DNA from: JADJOY01 sp016713535 [NCBI: Deltaproteobacteria bacterium]
Lineage (GTDB): Bacteria > JADJOY01
Direction of reading: 5' to 3'
Assembly (NCBI GenBank): GCA_016713535.1
Contig: JADJOY010000004.1
Location: 186,001 to 250,000, forward strand
DNA length: 64,000 bases
The position numbers and the translations under genes are program-made. The notes below the pieces were generated by a model. That model worked only from the letters and a program-made list of their open reading frames with translations, ran no database searches and was not told the origin of the DNA. This document shows, piece after piece, positions 1 through 7,440 of this stretch (the first letter of the stretch is position 1; the number at the start of each line of letters is the position of its first letter).

Positions 1-1329
1 GGGCCGCTCTCGGTGACCGAGCTGCTCGAGCGGGTGCGCACCAGCCTGGAGGGCGAGTTCGGCGGGATCGCCGTCGAGGGCGAGATCTCGAACCTCTCGA
101 CGCCTTCGTCTGGCCACGTCTACATGAGCCTCAAGGACGACCGCTCGGCGCTGCGCGCGGCGCTCTTCCGCAACGTGCGCACCCGGCTCCGCTTCGTGCC
201 CGAGAATGGCCTCAAGGTGGTCGCGCGCGGGCGCGTCACCGTGTACCCGGCGCGTGGCGACCTGCAGATGATCGTCGAGAGCCTCGAGCCCGCCGGGCTC
301 GGGGCGCTCATGCTGGCGTTCGAGCAGCTGCGCCGCCGTCTCGCCGCCGAAGGCCTCTTCGACGCGGGGCGCAAGCGGCCGCTGCCGCGCGTGCCGCGCC
401 GCGTGGGTGTGGTGACGTCGCGCACGGGCGCCGTGATCCGCGACATCGTGACGGTGGCGCGGCGGCGCTTCCCGAACGTCGAGATCCTGCTGGTGCCGGT
501 GCGCGTCCAGGGCGAAGGCTCGGCGAACGAGATCGGGTGCGCGGTGCGTTGGCTCGGCCAGTCGGGGCGGGTCGACGTGATGATCGTGGGCCGCGGCGGC
601 GGCTCGCTCGAGGACCTGTGGGCCTTCAACGAGGAGGTCGTGGCGCGCGCGATCGCGGCCTCGCCGGTGCCGGTGATCTCGGCGGTCGGCCACGAGACCG
701 ACGTCACGATCGCCGACTTCGTCGCCGACCTGCGGGCACCCACGCCGTCCGCGGCGGCCGAGCTCGCGGTGCCCGACAAGGCGGCGCTCGCCGCCGAGCT
801 CGACGAGAGCACGCGGCGCCTGCGCGCGCTCTTGACCCGCAAGGTCCACGACGGTCGCATCGCGATCGACCGCCTCACACCCACGCCCGCCGCGCTGATG
901 CGCTGGGTGGGGGATCGCCGCCAGCGCATCGATGAGTGGAGCGAGCGCATCGAGCGCGCCGCGCGCCGCCGCACCGCGCGCGGCCGTGACGAGCTCGCGG
1001 CGATCACGGCGCGCTGGCGCGCCGTGGGGCCCGAGCGGCGCATCGAGGTCGGCCGCGAGCGGCTCGGCCGCCTCCGCGAGCGGCTGCACGGCAACGTGCG
1101 GCGCACCGTCGACAAGCGCGCCGCCGAGCTGCGCGAGGTCGCCGGGCGGCTCGGCGCGCTCGGCCCCGGGGCGGTGCTCCACCGCGGCTTCGCCGTGGCG
1201 CGGGTCGCGGGCGGTGACGTGGTGCGCGACGTGCGTCAGCTGGTGTCGGGCATGACCGTGGAGGTGCAAGTGGCGCGCGGCCGGTTCCGCGCGCGCGTGC
1301 TGGGGGACGACCCTGGCCAGGGAGCGTGA
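1..1329 (+). CDS. xseA: Exodeoxyribonuclease VII large subunit, 5' end outside the window
   Basis: Large, catalytic subunit of exonuclease VII, which degrades single-stranded DNA to oligonucleotides in the cytoplasm. The frame is open from base 1 and the residues before the GTG at 13 (GPLSV) match the usual PLSVSEL start region of the family, so the true start probably lies upstream. An N-terminal OB-fold (about residues 1-100 after GTG 13) is followed by the nuclease core with GVVTSRTGAVIRDI, GRGGGSLEDLWAFN and SAVGHETDVTIADFVADLRA, all hallmarks of XseA. The C-terminal third is an Arg/Ala/Glu-rich helical region, as usual. The stop overlaps the ATG of xseB. Function is certain at family level; only the start is unknown. 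Confidence 0.96.
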   Translation, partial: GPLSVTELLERVRTSLEGEFGGIAVEGEISNLSTPSSGHVYMSLKDDRSALRAALFRNVRTRLRFVPENGLKVVARGRVTVYPARGDLQMIVESLEPAGLGALMLAFEQLRRRLAAEGLFDAGRKRPLPRVPRRVGVVTSRTGAVIRDIVTVARRRFPNVEILLVPVRVQGEGSANEIGCAVRWLGQSGRVDVMIVGRGGGSLEDLWAFNEEVVARAIAASPVPVISAVGHETDVTIADFVADLRAPTPSAAAELAVPDKAALAAELDESTRRLRALLTRKVHDGRIAIDRLTPTPAALMRWVGDRRQRIDEWSERIERAARRRTARGRDELAAITARWRAVGPERRIEVGRERLGRLRERLHGNVRRTVDKRAAELREVAGRLGALGPGAVLHRGFAVARVAGGDVVRDVRQLVSGMTVEVQVARGRFRARVLGDDPGQGA

Positions 1330-1601
1330 TGAAAGCGAACACCCAGGACACCGCCGCCGCGGCGGCGACCGAGCCGAGCTTCGAGGCGGCCCAGCAGCGG
1401 CTGCGCGAGATCGTGCAGCGCATGGAAGATCCGAACCTGCCGCTCGAGGAGTCGCTCGCGCTCTTCGAGGAGGGCGGCCGCCTCGCCAAGCACTGCCAGG
1501 CGCTCCTCGACCGCGCCGAGGCGCGCATCGAGGTCTTGCTCGGGACCAGCGGCGGCGAGGTCCGCACCGAGCCGCTCACCGACCTCGAGGGGCGCTCGTG
1601 A
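1329..1601 (+). CDS. xseB: Exodeoxyribonuclease VII small subunit
   Basis: Small helical subunit that binds the C-terminal helices of XseA and is needed for exonuclease VII activity. The 90-residue product has the family core FEAAQQRLREIVQRMED, then LPLEESLALFEEG, then a second helix. The length fits the family (about 75-90). I chose the ATG at 1329, which overlaps the xseA TGA (ATGA); a GTG at 1326 would add only one residue. The stop overlaps the GTG of ispA, so xseA, xseB and ispA are translationally chained. Confidence 0.95.
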   Translation: MKANTQDTAAAAATEPSFEAAQQRLREIVQRMEDPNLPLEESLALFEEGGRLAKHCQALLDRAEARIEVLLGTSGGEVRTEPLTDLEGRS

Positions 1602-2497
1602 GCGGATTCGACCTGAAGGGCTACCTCGCCGCGCAGCGCGCGCGCGTGGACGCGGCCTTCGCCGAGTATCTGTCGGCGCGCCTCGCGGGCGCTCCCGAGG
1701 AGTTGGTGAAGGCCATCCGTTACTCGGTGGAGGCACCCGGCAAGCGGCTGCGTCCGATCCTGGTGCTGGCGGCGTGCGAGGCCGTGGGTGGCCACTTCAT
1801 GGACGCCCTCGACGCGGCGCTCGCGATCGAGATGATCCACACCTACAGCCTCATCCACGACGATCTTCCGTGCATGGACGACGACGATTTGCGGCGCGGC
1901 CGGCCGACCAGCCACAAGGTGTTCGGCGAGGCGCTCGCGATCCTCGCCGGCGACGGGCTCATCACCGAGGCGTTCTGCCTGCTCGCCGCGCCGCGCGGCG
2001 CACGGGTGTCGCCGGCGACGGTGCTGCGCGTGGTGCGCGAGGTGTCGAGCGCGGCGGGGGTGAGCGGCATGGTCGGCGGACAGGTCGCCGACATGCACAA
2101 CCAGGGCAAGCACCTCGACCTCGTGGCGCTCGAGCACATGCACGCGATGAAGACCGGTGCCTTGATCGAGGTGTCGGCGCGCGCCGGCGCGCGCCTGGGC
2201 GGCGGCAGCGAGGACGAGGTGGAGGCGCTCGCCGGGTACGGTCGAGCGCTCGGGCTCGCCTTCCAGATCGCCGACGACGTCCTCGACGTGACGGCCAGCA
2301 CCGAGGTGCTCGGCAAGCGCACCGCCAAGGACGAGGACCGCGGCAAGAACACCTTCCCGGGGCTGCTCGGCGTGGAGGCGTCGCGGGCGCGGGCGCGGGC
2401 GCTGCGCGACGAGGCGCGGGCGCAGGTGGCGCGCTTCGGCGCGCTCGCCGAGGCGCTCGGCGCGCTCGCGGACTACGTGGTCGAGCGGGAGCGATGA
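1598..2497 (+). CDS. ispA: Polyprenyl synthetase (farnesyl/geranylgeranyl diphosphate synthase)
   Basis: Chain-length synthase that condenses isopentenyl diphosphate with allylic diphosphates for quinone, undecaprenyl or carotenoid/sterol precursors. It has both Asp-rich motifs: IHDDLPCMDDDDLRRG (first, DDxxxxD type, about residues 86-101) and FQIADDVLDVT (second). The sequence GKRLRPIL binds the homoallylic diphosphate. At 299 residues it is the normal size for IspA-type enzymes. It starts at a GTG overlapping xseB and its TGA overlaps the tlyA ATG. Product chain length (C15 or C20) cannot be told from sequence by eye. Confidence 0.94.
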   Translation: MSGFDLKGYLAAQRARVDAAFAEYLSARLAGAPEELVKAIRYSVEAPGKRLRPILVLAACEAVGGHFMDALDAALAIEMIHTYSLIHDDLPCMDDDDLRRGRPTSHKVFGEALAILAGDGLITEAFCLLAAPRGARVSPATVLRVVREVSSAAGVSGMVGGQVADMHNQGKHLDLVALEHMHAMKTGALIEVSARAGARLGGGSEDEVEALAGYGRALGLAFQIADDVLDVTASTEVLGKRTAKDEDRGKNTFPGLLGVEASRARARALRDEARAQVARFGALAEALGALADYVVERER

Positions 2498-3324
2498 GCC
2501 GCGCGGGTCGCACGCGCGCCGATCAGCTCCTCGTGGAACGTGGCCTGGTGCCGTCGCGCGAGCGGGGGCGGGCGCTGATCCTTGCCGGGCAGGTCTTCTG
2601 CGGCGAGCAGCGGATCGACAAGGCCGGCCACGCGCTGGCAGCCGACGCCGACCTCAGGCTGGCGGTGCCCGATCACCCGTTCGTGGGGCGCGGCGGGCTC
2701 AAGCTCGAGGCAGCGCTCGATCACTTCGGGGTCGATCCCGCGGGCCGCGTGATCCTCGACGTTGGCGCCTCGACCGGCGGCTTCACCGACTGCCTGCTCC
2801 GGCGCGGCGCGCGCTTCAGCCACGCGGTCGACGTGGGCCACAACCAGCTCGACTGGCGGCTGCGCAACGACCCGCGGGTGCGCTCGCTCGAGGGCACCCA
2901 CATCCGCGACCTCGAGCCCGCGGCGCTCGAGCCGGCGCCCGATCTGGCGGTGGTGGACGTATCGTTCATCGGCCTCGCCAAGGTGATTCCGCACCTCGCG
3001 CGCTTCGCGACGCTCGGCGCGGCGATCGTGCTCGTGAAGCCGAACTTCGAGCTCGAGCCAGCGCGGGTGGGGAAGGGCGGCGTGGTGCGCGACCCGGAGG
3101 CGTGCCGCGAGGCGGTCGAGCGGGTGCGCGCGGCGGCGCGCGAGCACGGCTTCACGCCCTCCGAGGCGATCGAGAGCCCGATCCGCGGCGGCAAGGGCAA
3201 CCGCGAGTTCCTGCTGCATCTTCGGCGTGCGTTCGGCGCGCCGCGATGCGATGGTGGAGCCGCAGCGGCGAGTGATTCCACCACCGACGACGGCAACGAC
3301 GAGGTGAACGATGGCGGAGCATGA
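2494..3324 (+). CDS. tlyA: TlyA family rRNA (cytidine-2'-O)-methyltransferase
   Basis: S4-domain plus FtsJ-like methyltransferase; characterised relatives 2'-O-methylate 16S/23S rRNA cytidines, and the family was once called hemolysin A. An N-terminal S4 RNA-binding domain (RADQLLVERGLVPSRERGRA, residues about 7-65) is followed by the SAM-binding loop ILDVGASTGGFTDCLL, then VVDVSFIGL and VLVKPNFE, which supply the Asp and Lys of the catalytic tetrad. The last 30 residues are a low-complexity acidic tail. The start ATG overlaps the ispA stop by 4 nt. In many bacteria dxs lies between ispA and tlyA; here it is absent. Confidence 0.93.
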   Translation: MSRAGRTRADQLLVERGLVPSRERGRALILAGQVFCGEQRIDKAGHALAADADLRLAVPDHPFVGRGGLKLEAALDHFGVDPAGRVILDVGASTGGFTDCLLRRGARFSHAVDVGHNQLDWRLRNDPRVRSLEGTHIRDLEPAALEPAPDLAVVDVSFIGLAKVIPHLARFATLGAAIVLVKPNFELEPARVGKGGVVRDPEACREAVERVRAAAREHGFTPSEAIESPIRGGKGNREFLLHLRRAFGAPRCDGGAAAASDSTTDDGNDEVNDGGA

Positions 3325-3562
3325 AGGACGCGACCTGATCGTGTTCACGGACGAGTTCAAGCTCAAGGGGCGCGTCCACATGAGCGAGAGCGACGACGTG
3401 ATCCCCACGGCCGGATCCGATCCGTACCTGGATCTCTTCGATTGCACGATCTACGACCAGACCGGCGCCACCAACGTCGGCCGCGCCAAGCGCGTGAAGC
3501 TCAGGCGCACGGCGATCGTCATGTACTTCTTCGAGGAGGACTTCCTCGGCAAGGTGAGGTGA
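3311..3562 (+). CDS. Small conserved-looking protein of unknown function (83 aa)
   Basis: Cytoplasmic protein of 83 residues that overlaps the end of tlyA by 14 nt, so it is very probably the last gene of that operon. No signal peptide or membrane segment. The sequence alternates short beta-strand-like stretches (DLIVFTDEFKLKGRVHM, LFDCTIYDQTG, TAIVMYFFEEDF) and could be a small beta-barrel or a DUF6812-like protein, but I do not recognise it with certainty. No catalytic motif is visible. Codon use (GC-rich third positions) matches its neighbours, which supports it being real. Confidence 0.7.
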   Translation: MAEHEGRDLIVFTDEFKLKGRVHMSESDDVIPTAGSDPYLDLFDCTIYDQTGATNVGRAKRVKLRRTAIVMYFFEEDFLGKVR

Positions 3563-3615
3563 GCGCGCGTTGGGGGCCTTCGCCCGGGCGGGACTCGCGA
3601 AGGATCGAGCTTTCC

Positions 3616-3633
3616 TCACCCCGCAAGGGGTGA
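3616..3633. terminator. GNRA-capped hairpin between convergent genes
   Basis: Perfect 7-bp stem TCACCCC / GGGGTGA closed by a GCAA tetraloop, in the 190-bp gap between the plus-strand tlyA operon (ends 3562) and the minus-strand membrane protein (ends 3753). No U-run follows, so it may be a weak bidirectional terminator or an mRNA 3'-end stabiliser. Confidence 0.4.
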
Positions 3634-3752
3634 AGCGTGGAAGGGGCTTGGAGCGTCGGCGCGCCGTCACCGACCCGGCGTTCGATCCCTGGCGGCCGAC
3701 GGAGCGGCCGCGCTACACGCGGGCGCGGGGGCGCGAACAGCCCCCCGAAAAA

Positions 3753-4343
3753 CTACCGCAGCGCCCGGGTACCGGTAGGGTTGGTCGAGGCGCGCAGCAC
3801 GCGATCGGTCAGCTCGGCGGTCGCGCCCTCGCTCTCGTCGAGTCCGAAGGCGATACGGCTCGCGCGGATCGCTTCCTTGATCGCGATCAAGGCGCTGGTC
3901 GCGGTGAAGCCCGCGAACGCGATCGTGTAAGGCAGGAGCAGCAGGATGCTCGCCTGGCGCGCCTTGAAGTCGGGCTCCGAGCCACCCACAAGCCCGGCCA
4001 GCCCTTCGTACGAGTAGAGATAGATCAGCAGGCACGCCGCCGCGGCCAGGAAGATCGGCCAGATGTTGAGCGCCGTCGCCTTGAGGGTGTGCTGCGGCTC
4101 CTCGAAGCCGCGCGCCGGGAAGTAGTAGCTCTCGATGCGCTCGCGCGAGGCGTAGATGATGAACGCGGTGAATATGCTCGCGGAGAACGCGAACGCCGCG
4201 TAGATCGTCTTGTGGACGGGGATGATGCCGATCGGCCCGTGCAGGGGGTTGAGAGCAGCGAAGACGATGATGAGCAGTGCGAAGATCCCACCGAGCCCAC
4301 TGAAATACGTGGTCAAGCTGGTGATGTCCTGGCCCGCCCTCAT
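3753..4343 (-). CDS. Four-helix integral membrane protein, unknown function
   Basis: A 196-residue protein with four predicted transmembrane segments (roughly residues 15-33, 46-66, 93-112 and 131-153), the first two separated from the last two by a charged loop (ASRERIESYYFPARGFEEPQ). No signal peptide, catalytic motif or transporter signature that I recognise. It begins at an ATG with a strong Shine-Dalgarno (AAAGGAGAGA, 4356-4347 on the minus strand) behind a clear promoter (-35 TTGACA, 18-bp spacer, -10 TAGCAT). It is monocistronic as far as can be seen. The first 30 residues hint at a cytosolic N-terminus. Function unknown. Confidence 0.75.
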   Translation of the reverse strand: MRAGQDITSLTTYFSGLGGIFALLIIVFAALNPLHGPIGIIPVHKTIYAAFAFSASIFTAFIIYASRERIESYYFPARGFEEPQHTLKATALNIWPIFLAAAACLLIYLYSYEGLAGLVGGSEPDFKARQASILLLLPYTIAFAGFTATSALIAIKEAIRASRIAFGLDESEGATAELTDRVLRASTNPTGTRALR

Positions 4344-4379
4344 CGGTCTCTCCTTTGCGTGCCCTCGTGATGCGCGGTC

Positions 4380-4409
4380 ATGCTACGGCCGCGGTTTTTT
4401 CGATGTCAA
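4380..4409 (-). promoter_or_regulatory. Sigma-70-type promoter of the membrane protein gene
   Basis: Read on the minus strand: -35 TTGACA (4409-4404), 18-bp spacer containing six A, -10 TAGCAT (4385-4380). The start would fall near 4373, about 30 nt before the ATG at 4343 and its Shine-Dalgarno. The surrounding 100 bp is AT-richer than the genes. Confidence 0.7.
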
Positions 4410-4494
4410 GGAAAAACATTCGAGAAATCGCCGAGAAAGCGCATTCGAGGCGGCACCCTCCGGTCCGTCGAACGACCACGTCGCGGCGCCGGGC

Positions 4495-5955
4495 CTAGCC
4501 CGAGCCGCGCTCGGTGGCGGCGCGGGAGATGATGGCGGTGCCGACCTGGTCCACCAGCGTCAACGTCTCGCCGTTGTGAGGATCGTGCTCGAGGACCAGC
4601 GTGAGGTCCTCGAGTGCGCGCTCGTAGTCGCCGACCTCGGCGCGCTGCTTCGCGCGCGTGCGTAAGCCCTCGTAGACCACGCGCCGGCGTTGTTCGAGCG
4701 CGCCGAGCAGGTCGCGCGCCCCACCGGGCATCCGCGCGGCGTGATCCTCGAGGCGCGCGATCACCTCGAGCGCCGCCCGCGGGTCGCCCCGCTTCAAGTG
4801 CTCCTCGCTCTCGCGGATCAGCGCCACGACCTCGACCTTGTGGCGAGTGGCGGGGTCGTCCGCGGGCGGCGCCGGGGAGGGCGCAGGTTGGGGCGGCGCC
4901 GGGCGCGCCGCAGGCGTCACCGAGGTCACGGGTCCGGTCCGGCGTGGCGCCTCGATCCGCGGTCGCTCGGTGAGCTTGCGGATCTCGGCGAGCAGGAGCT
5001 CGAAGCCGCGGTGGTGCGGGTGCAGCTCGAGGGCGTGCTCGGCGCGCTCCGCGGCGCCCGCCAGGTCGCCGCAGTCACGCGCCGCGATGGCGTCGTCGTA
5101 GAGCCGCTCGACCAGCTCGTCGAGCTTGGCCTTGGCGCGCTCGAACAGGTCGCGCGCGCGTGCGTGGTCGGGATCGTGCTGGAGCGCCTTGCGCGCCCAG
5201 CGCAGGCACTCGGCCATGTCGTCCTGGGCGAGGAAGTGCTCGGCCATCGACATCGCCTTGTCGATCTCGTCTTTGCGCCGCTGGCGCTGGAGGCGACTCT
5301 TGAGCTGGGTGCGCTCGGCCTGCTCGAGCGGGCTCAGCTCCGGCCCGGGAACGCCCGCGGGGCGCGCCGCGCCGGCGCTGGCCTCGGCGCCCTCGGTGGT
5401 GTCGATCACGTTCGCGGTGACCGCCACCAGCGCGTCCTCGACCTCGCGTCCCTCGGTCGCCACGGACGCGAACGACGGCGCGCTGTAGCGGTTGAGGGCG
5501 TCGTCGAGCTCCGCGATCGGAAGCGCCTCGTCGAGGTCGCGCTTGTTGTACTGGAGCACGTGCGGCACCGCGGAGAGGCGCCGCCCGAGCAGCCCCAACG
5601 CCTGCTCCACGAACTGCAGCGCGCGCAGGTTCGAGCCGAACGCCTGCGGCGAAGAGTCGGCGACGATCACCACACCGTTCACACCCTCCAGCAGGTCGAC
5701 GAACACCTGCGGGTCGGAGACCGGCCCGGTGACCGTGGCGAGACTCACGCGCGCCACCGCCGAGCGGATTCGCACATCGAAGGAGAGCTCGAGGATCTGG
5801 TCGCGGCCGCGCTGGCGCTGGCGCAGCTCGCCCTTCCGCAGCGGATTGATGTTGGCGTAGACGTAGCGGAGGCTGGTCGCTTTTCCAGCTCCCGGCGGGC
5901 CGAGATAGACCACCCGGCAGCGGGTGATGGCTGCCCGTGAGATCGAGAGCGGCAT
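4495..5955 (-). CDS. Mgl-like small GTPase domain with C-terminal helical/TPR-like repeats
   Basis: N-terminal Ras-like domain (residues 1-185) resembling MglA, the cell-polarity GTPase of gliding bacteria: P-loop GPPGAGKAT at residues 19-27, a degenerate G3 region (TVTGPVSDPQ where MglA has TVPGQ), VVIVADSSPQ, and G4 NKRD. In the P-loop the residue after Lys25 is Ala, with Thr shifted to 27, so nucleotide binding may differ. Residues about 220-345 hold TPR-like repeats (MAEHFLAQDDMAECLRWARK, then DAIAARDCGDLAGAAERAEH). A Pro/Ala-rich linker and another TPR-like helical block (residues 375-480) follow. It lies 30 bp downstream of the second Mgl-like GTPase, so both are probably one operon. 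No MglB/roadblock gene is adjacent. Confidence 0.82.
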   Translation of the reverse strand: MPLSISRAAITRCRVVYLGPPGAGKATSLRYVYANINPLRKGELRQRQRGRDQILELSFDVRIRSAVARVSLATVTGPVSDPQVFVDLLEGVNGVVIVADSSPQAFGSNLRALQFVEQALGLLGRRLSAVPHVLQYNKRDLDEALPIAELDDALNRYSAPSFASVATEGREVEDALVAVTANVIDTTEGAEASAGAARPAGVPGPELSPLEQAERTQLKSRLQRQRRKDEIDKAMSMAEHFLAQDDMAECLRWARKALQHDPDHARARDLFERAKAKLDELVERLYDDAIAARDCGDLAGAAERAEHALELHPHHRGFELLLAEIRKLTERPRIEAPRRTGPVTSVTPAARPAPPQPAPSPAPPADDPATRHKVEVVALIRESEEHLKRGDPRAALEVIARLEDHAARMPGGARDLLGALEQRRRVVYEGLRTRAKQRAEVGDYERALEDLTLVLEHDPHNGETLTLVDQVGTAIISRAATERGSG

Positions 5956-5985
5956 GGCGCGGGGACGGTCGGCGGACGGCGACCC

Positions 5986-7188
5986 TCAGCCCTTCCCTCG
6001 ACTCCGGGCCGCCACCCATTCGTCGAGCAGCGATTTGGTGAAGAGCCAACCGCCGGACGCGTCGAGGCGCGTGCACGGCACGCTGCCCTGGTCGGCTAGC
6101 GACGTGAGGGTCGCCGCCGAGACGTGGAGATAGCGCGCGGCTTCCTCCAGGCTCATGAGCCCGGGGGCGCGCAGGCCGTCGAGGGCGGTGAGCAGCTCGT
6201 GCTTCTCCGCCGAATGCGCGTCGTTGGCCTGGCGAAGCTCGTGGGTGAGCGCTTCCAGGCGCGCCACGGTCTGGGCCAGGAGGTCGGCGATCGCGGGGTC
6301 GGAGCTCGCAGGCGGGGCCGGGGGGGCGGAGCGACGCCGCTCGGGGATCCCCTCGGGCGGGCGCGATGGCGGCAGGGGCGCACTCGCGCCCTGGCTCGTG
6401 GTGCCCGGGACGGGCCCGCGTGGGCTCTCACCGGCGGCCGGGGCGGGTGGCACCACCGGAGTCACGCGCGATCGCGCCGACAGGCTCGCGCTGCGCGGCG
6501 GGCTCTCGAGCGGCGGCGCGGCCGGCTCGGCGGGGCCGCCCAGCCCGAGATCGAAGCTCGCGATCGGATCCGGCTCGTCCCCCGACTTGCCGCGGTAGAT
6601 GTTGTACTTGCGGTCGAGGTCGGCGAGCACCGAGCGCATCAGCGTCTGCAGCGTATCGATGACCCCCACGCCCTGGGTGGCGACGGCCTCGAACACCGGG
6701 GCGCGGCGGTCGTTGAGCGCCGCCTCCATCTCCGCCACCGGCTGTGGCTCGGCCAGGTCGCGCTTGTTGAGCTGCAGCACCAGCGGGATGGTCTCGTAGT
6801 CGAGGCCGTTCTCGTGGAGGTTCTGCTTGAGGTTCTCGAGGCTCTCGCGGTTGCGGTCGCGCGCGTCCGGCGAGCTGTCCGCGACCAGCACCACGCCGTC
6901 GGCGTCGCGCAGCACCATCTTGCGGGTCTTGTTGTAGAAGATCTGCCCGGGGACGGTGAAGAGCTGGAACCGCAGCGTGAATCCGGCGATGGTGCCGCCA
7001 CTCACCGGCAGCAGATCGAAGAAGAGCGTGCGGTCGCCGCCGGTGGCGAGGCTCAGGAGCTCGCCCACCTTGCCGAACGCGCGGCGCGAGTGGATGTACT
7101 GGAGGTTGCTCGTCTTCCCCGACAGCCCGGGGCCGTAATAGACGAGCTTCGCCGTGATTTCCCGGGTCGCGTACCGGATGAGTGCCAT
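5986..7188 (-). CDS. MglA-type GTPase fused to an excisionase-type helix-turn-helix
   Basis: Residues 1-195 are a canonical MglA-like Ras GTPase: P-loop GPGLSGKTS from residue 19, the Mgl-typical FFDLLPV, G3 TVPGQIFYNKT, VVLVADSSPD and G4 LNKRD. MglA proteins set cell polarity with MglB. Here the protein runs on through a Pro/Ser/Ala linker (about 205-300), a short coiled-coil (about 305-342, ARLEALTHELRQAND) and ends with a MerR/excisionase-like HTH (residues 345-400: MSLEEAARYLHVSAATLTSL, WLFTKSLLDEWV). GTPase control of DNA binding, or localisation by it, is inference. The gene follows its own promoter (7252-7280) and is probably co-transcribed with the TPR-bearing GTPase downstream. Confidence 0.88.
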   Translation of the reverse strand: MALIRYATREITAKLVYYGPGLSGKTSNLQYIHSRRAFGKVGELLSLATGGDRTLFFDLLPVSGGTIAGFTLRFQLFTVPGQIFYNKTRKMVLRDADGVVLVADSSPDARDRNRESLENLKQNLHENGLDYETIPLVLQLNKRDLAEPQPVAEMEAALNDRRAPVFEAVATQGVGVIDTLQTLMRSVLADLDRKYNIYRGKSGDEPDPIASFDLGLGGPAEPAAPPLESPPRSASLSARSRVTPVVPPAPAAGESPRGPVPGTTSQGASAPLPPSRPPEGIPERRRSAPPAPPASSDPAIADLLAQTVARLEALTHELRQANDAHSAEKHELLTALDGLRAPGLMSLEEAARYLHVSAATLTSLADQGSVPCTRLDASGGWLFTKSLLDEWVAARSRGKG

Positions 7189-7251
7189 CAGCGAGTCCGG
7201 GCCGCCGCGGTGCGCGGCGCTGGTGGATGAGAGTGCGAAATCGTTCGAAAA

Positions 7252-7280
7252 ATCATATCGGCGGGCCTGGGCTGGGTCAA
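7252..7280 (-). promoter_or_regulatory. Promoter of the GTPase pair
   Basis: On the minus strand: -35 TTGACC (7280-7275), 17-bp spacer, -10 TATGAT (7257-7252). The predicted start near 7245 leaves a leader of about 57 nt to the ATG at 7188. It diverges from the accC promoter. Confidence 0.65.
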
Positions 7281-7359
7281 ATGGTTTCGGCGCTTTTCGC
7301 GGCCATTTCGGCGCTCGGGCGCCCGCGCGCCGATCCCGCCCTAGCGCGACGCCGCTTGC

Positions 7360-7389
7360 TTGACACCCGCGCCACCCCGCCTCTAGGTT
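7360..7389 (+). promoter_or_regulatory. Promoter of accC
   Basis: TTGACA (7360-7365), 18-bp spacer, TAGGTT (7384-7389), then about 50 nt to the ATG at 7441. The same -35/spacer/-10 arrangement, including TAGGTTCGC, recurs before the radical SAM gene at 13054-13083. Confidence 0.6.
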
Positions 7390-7440
7390 CGCGACTCTTT
7401 CGCGCCGGTGTCAGCTCTCGCCGGCATGAGGGGCTCGCTC

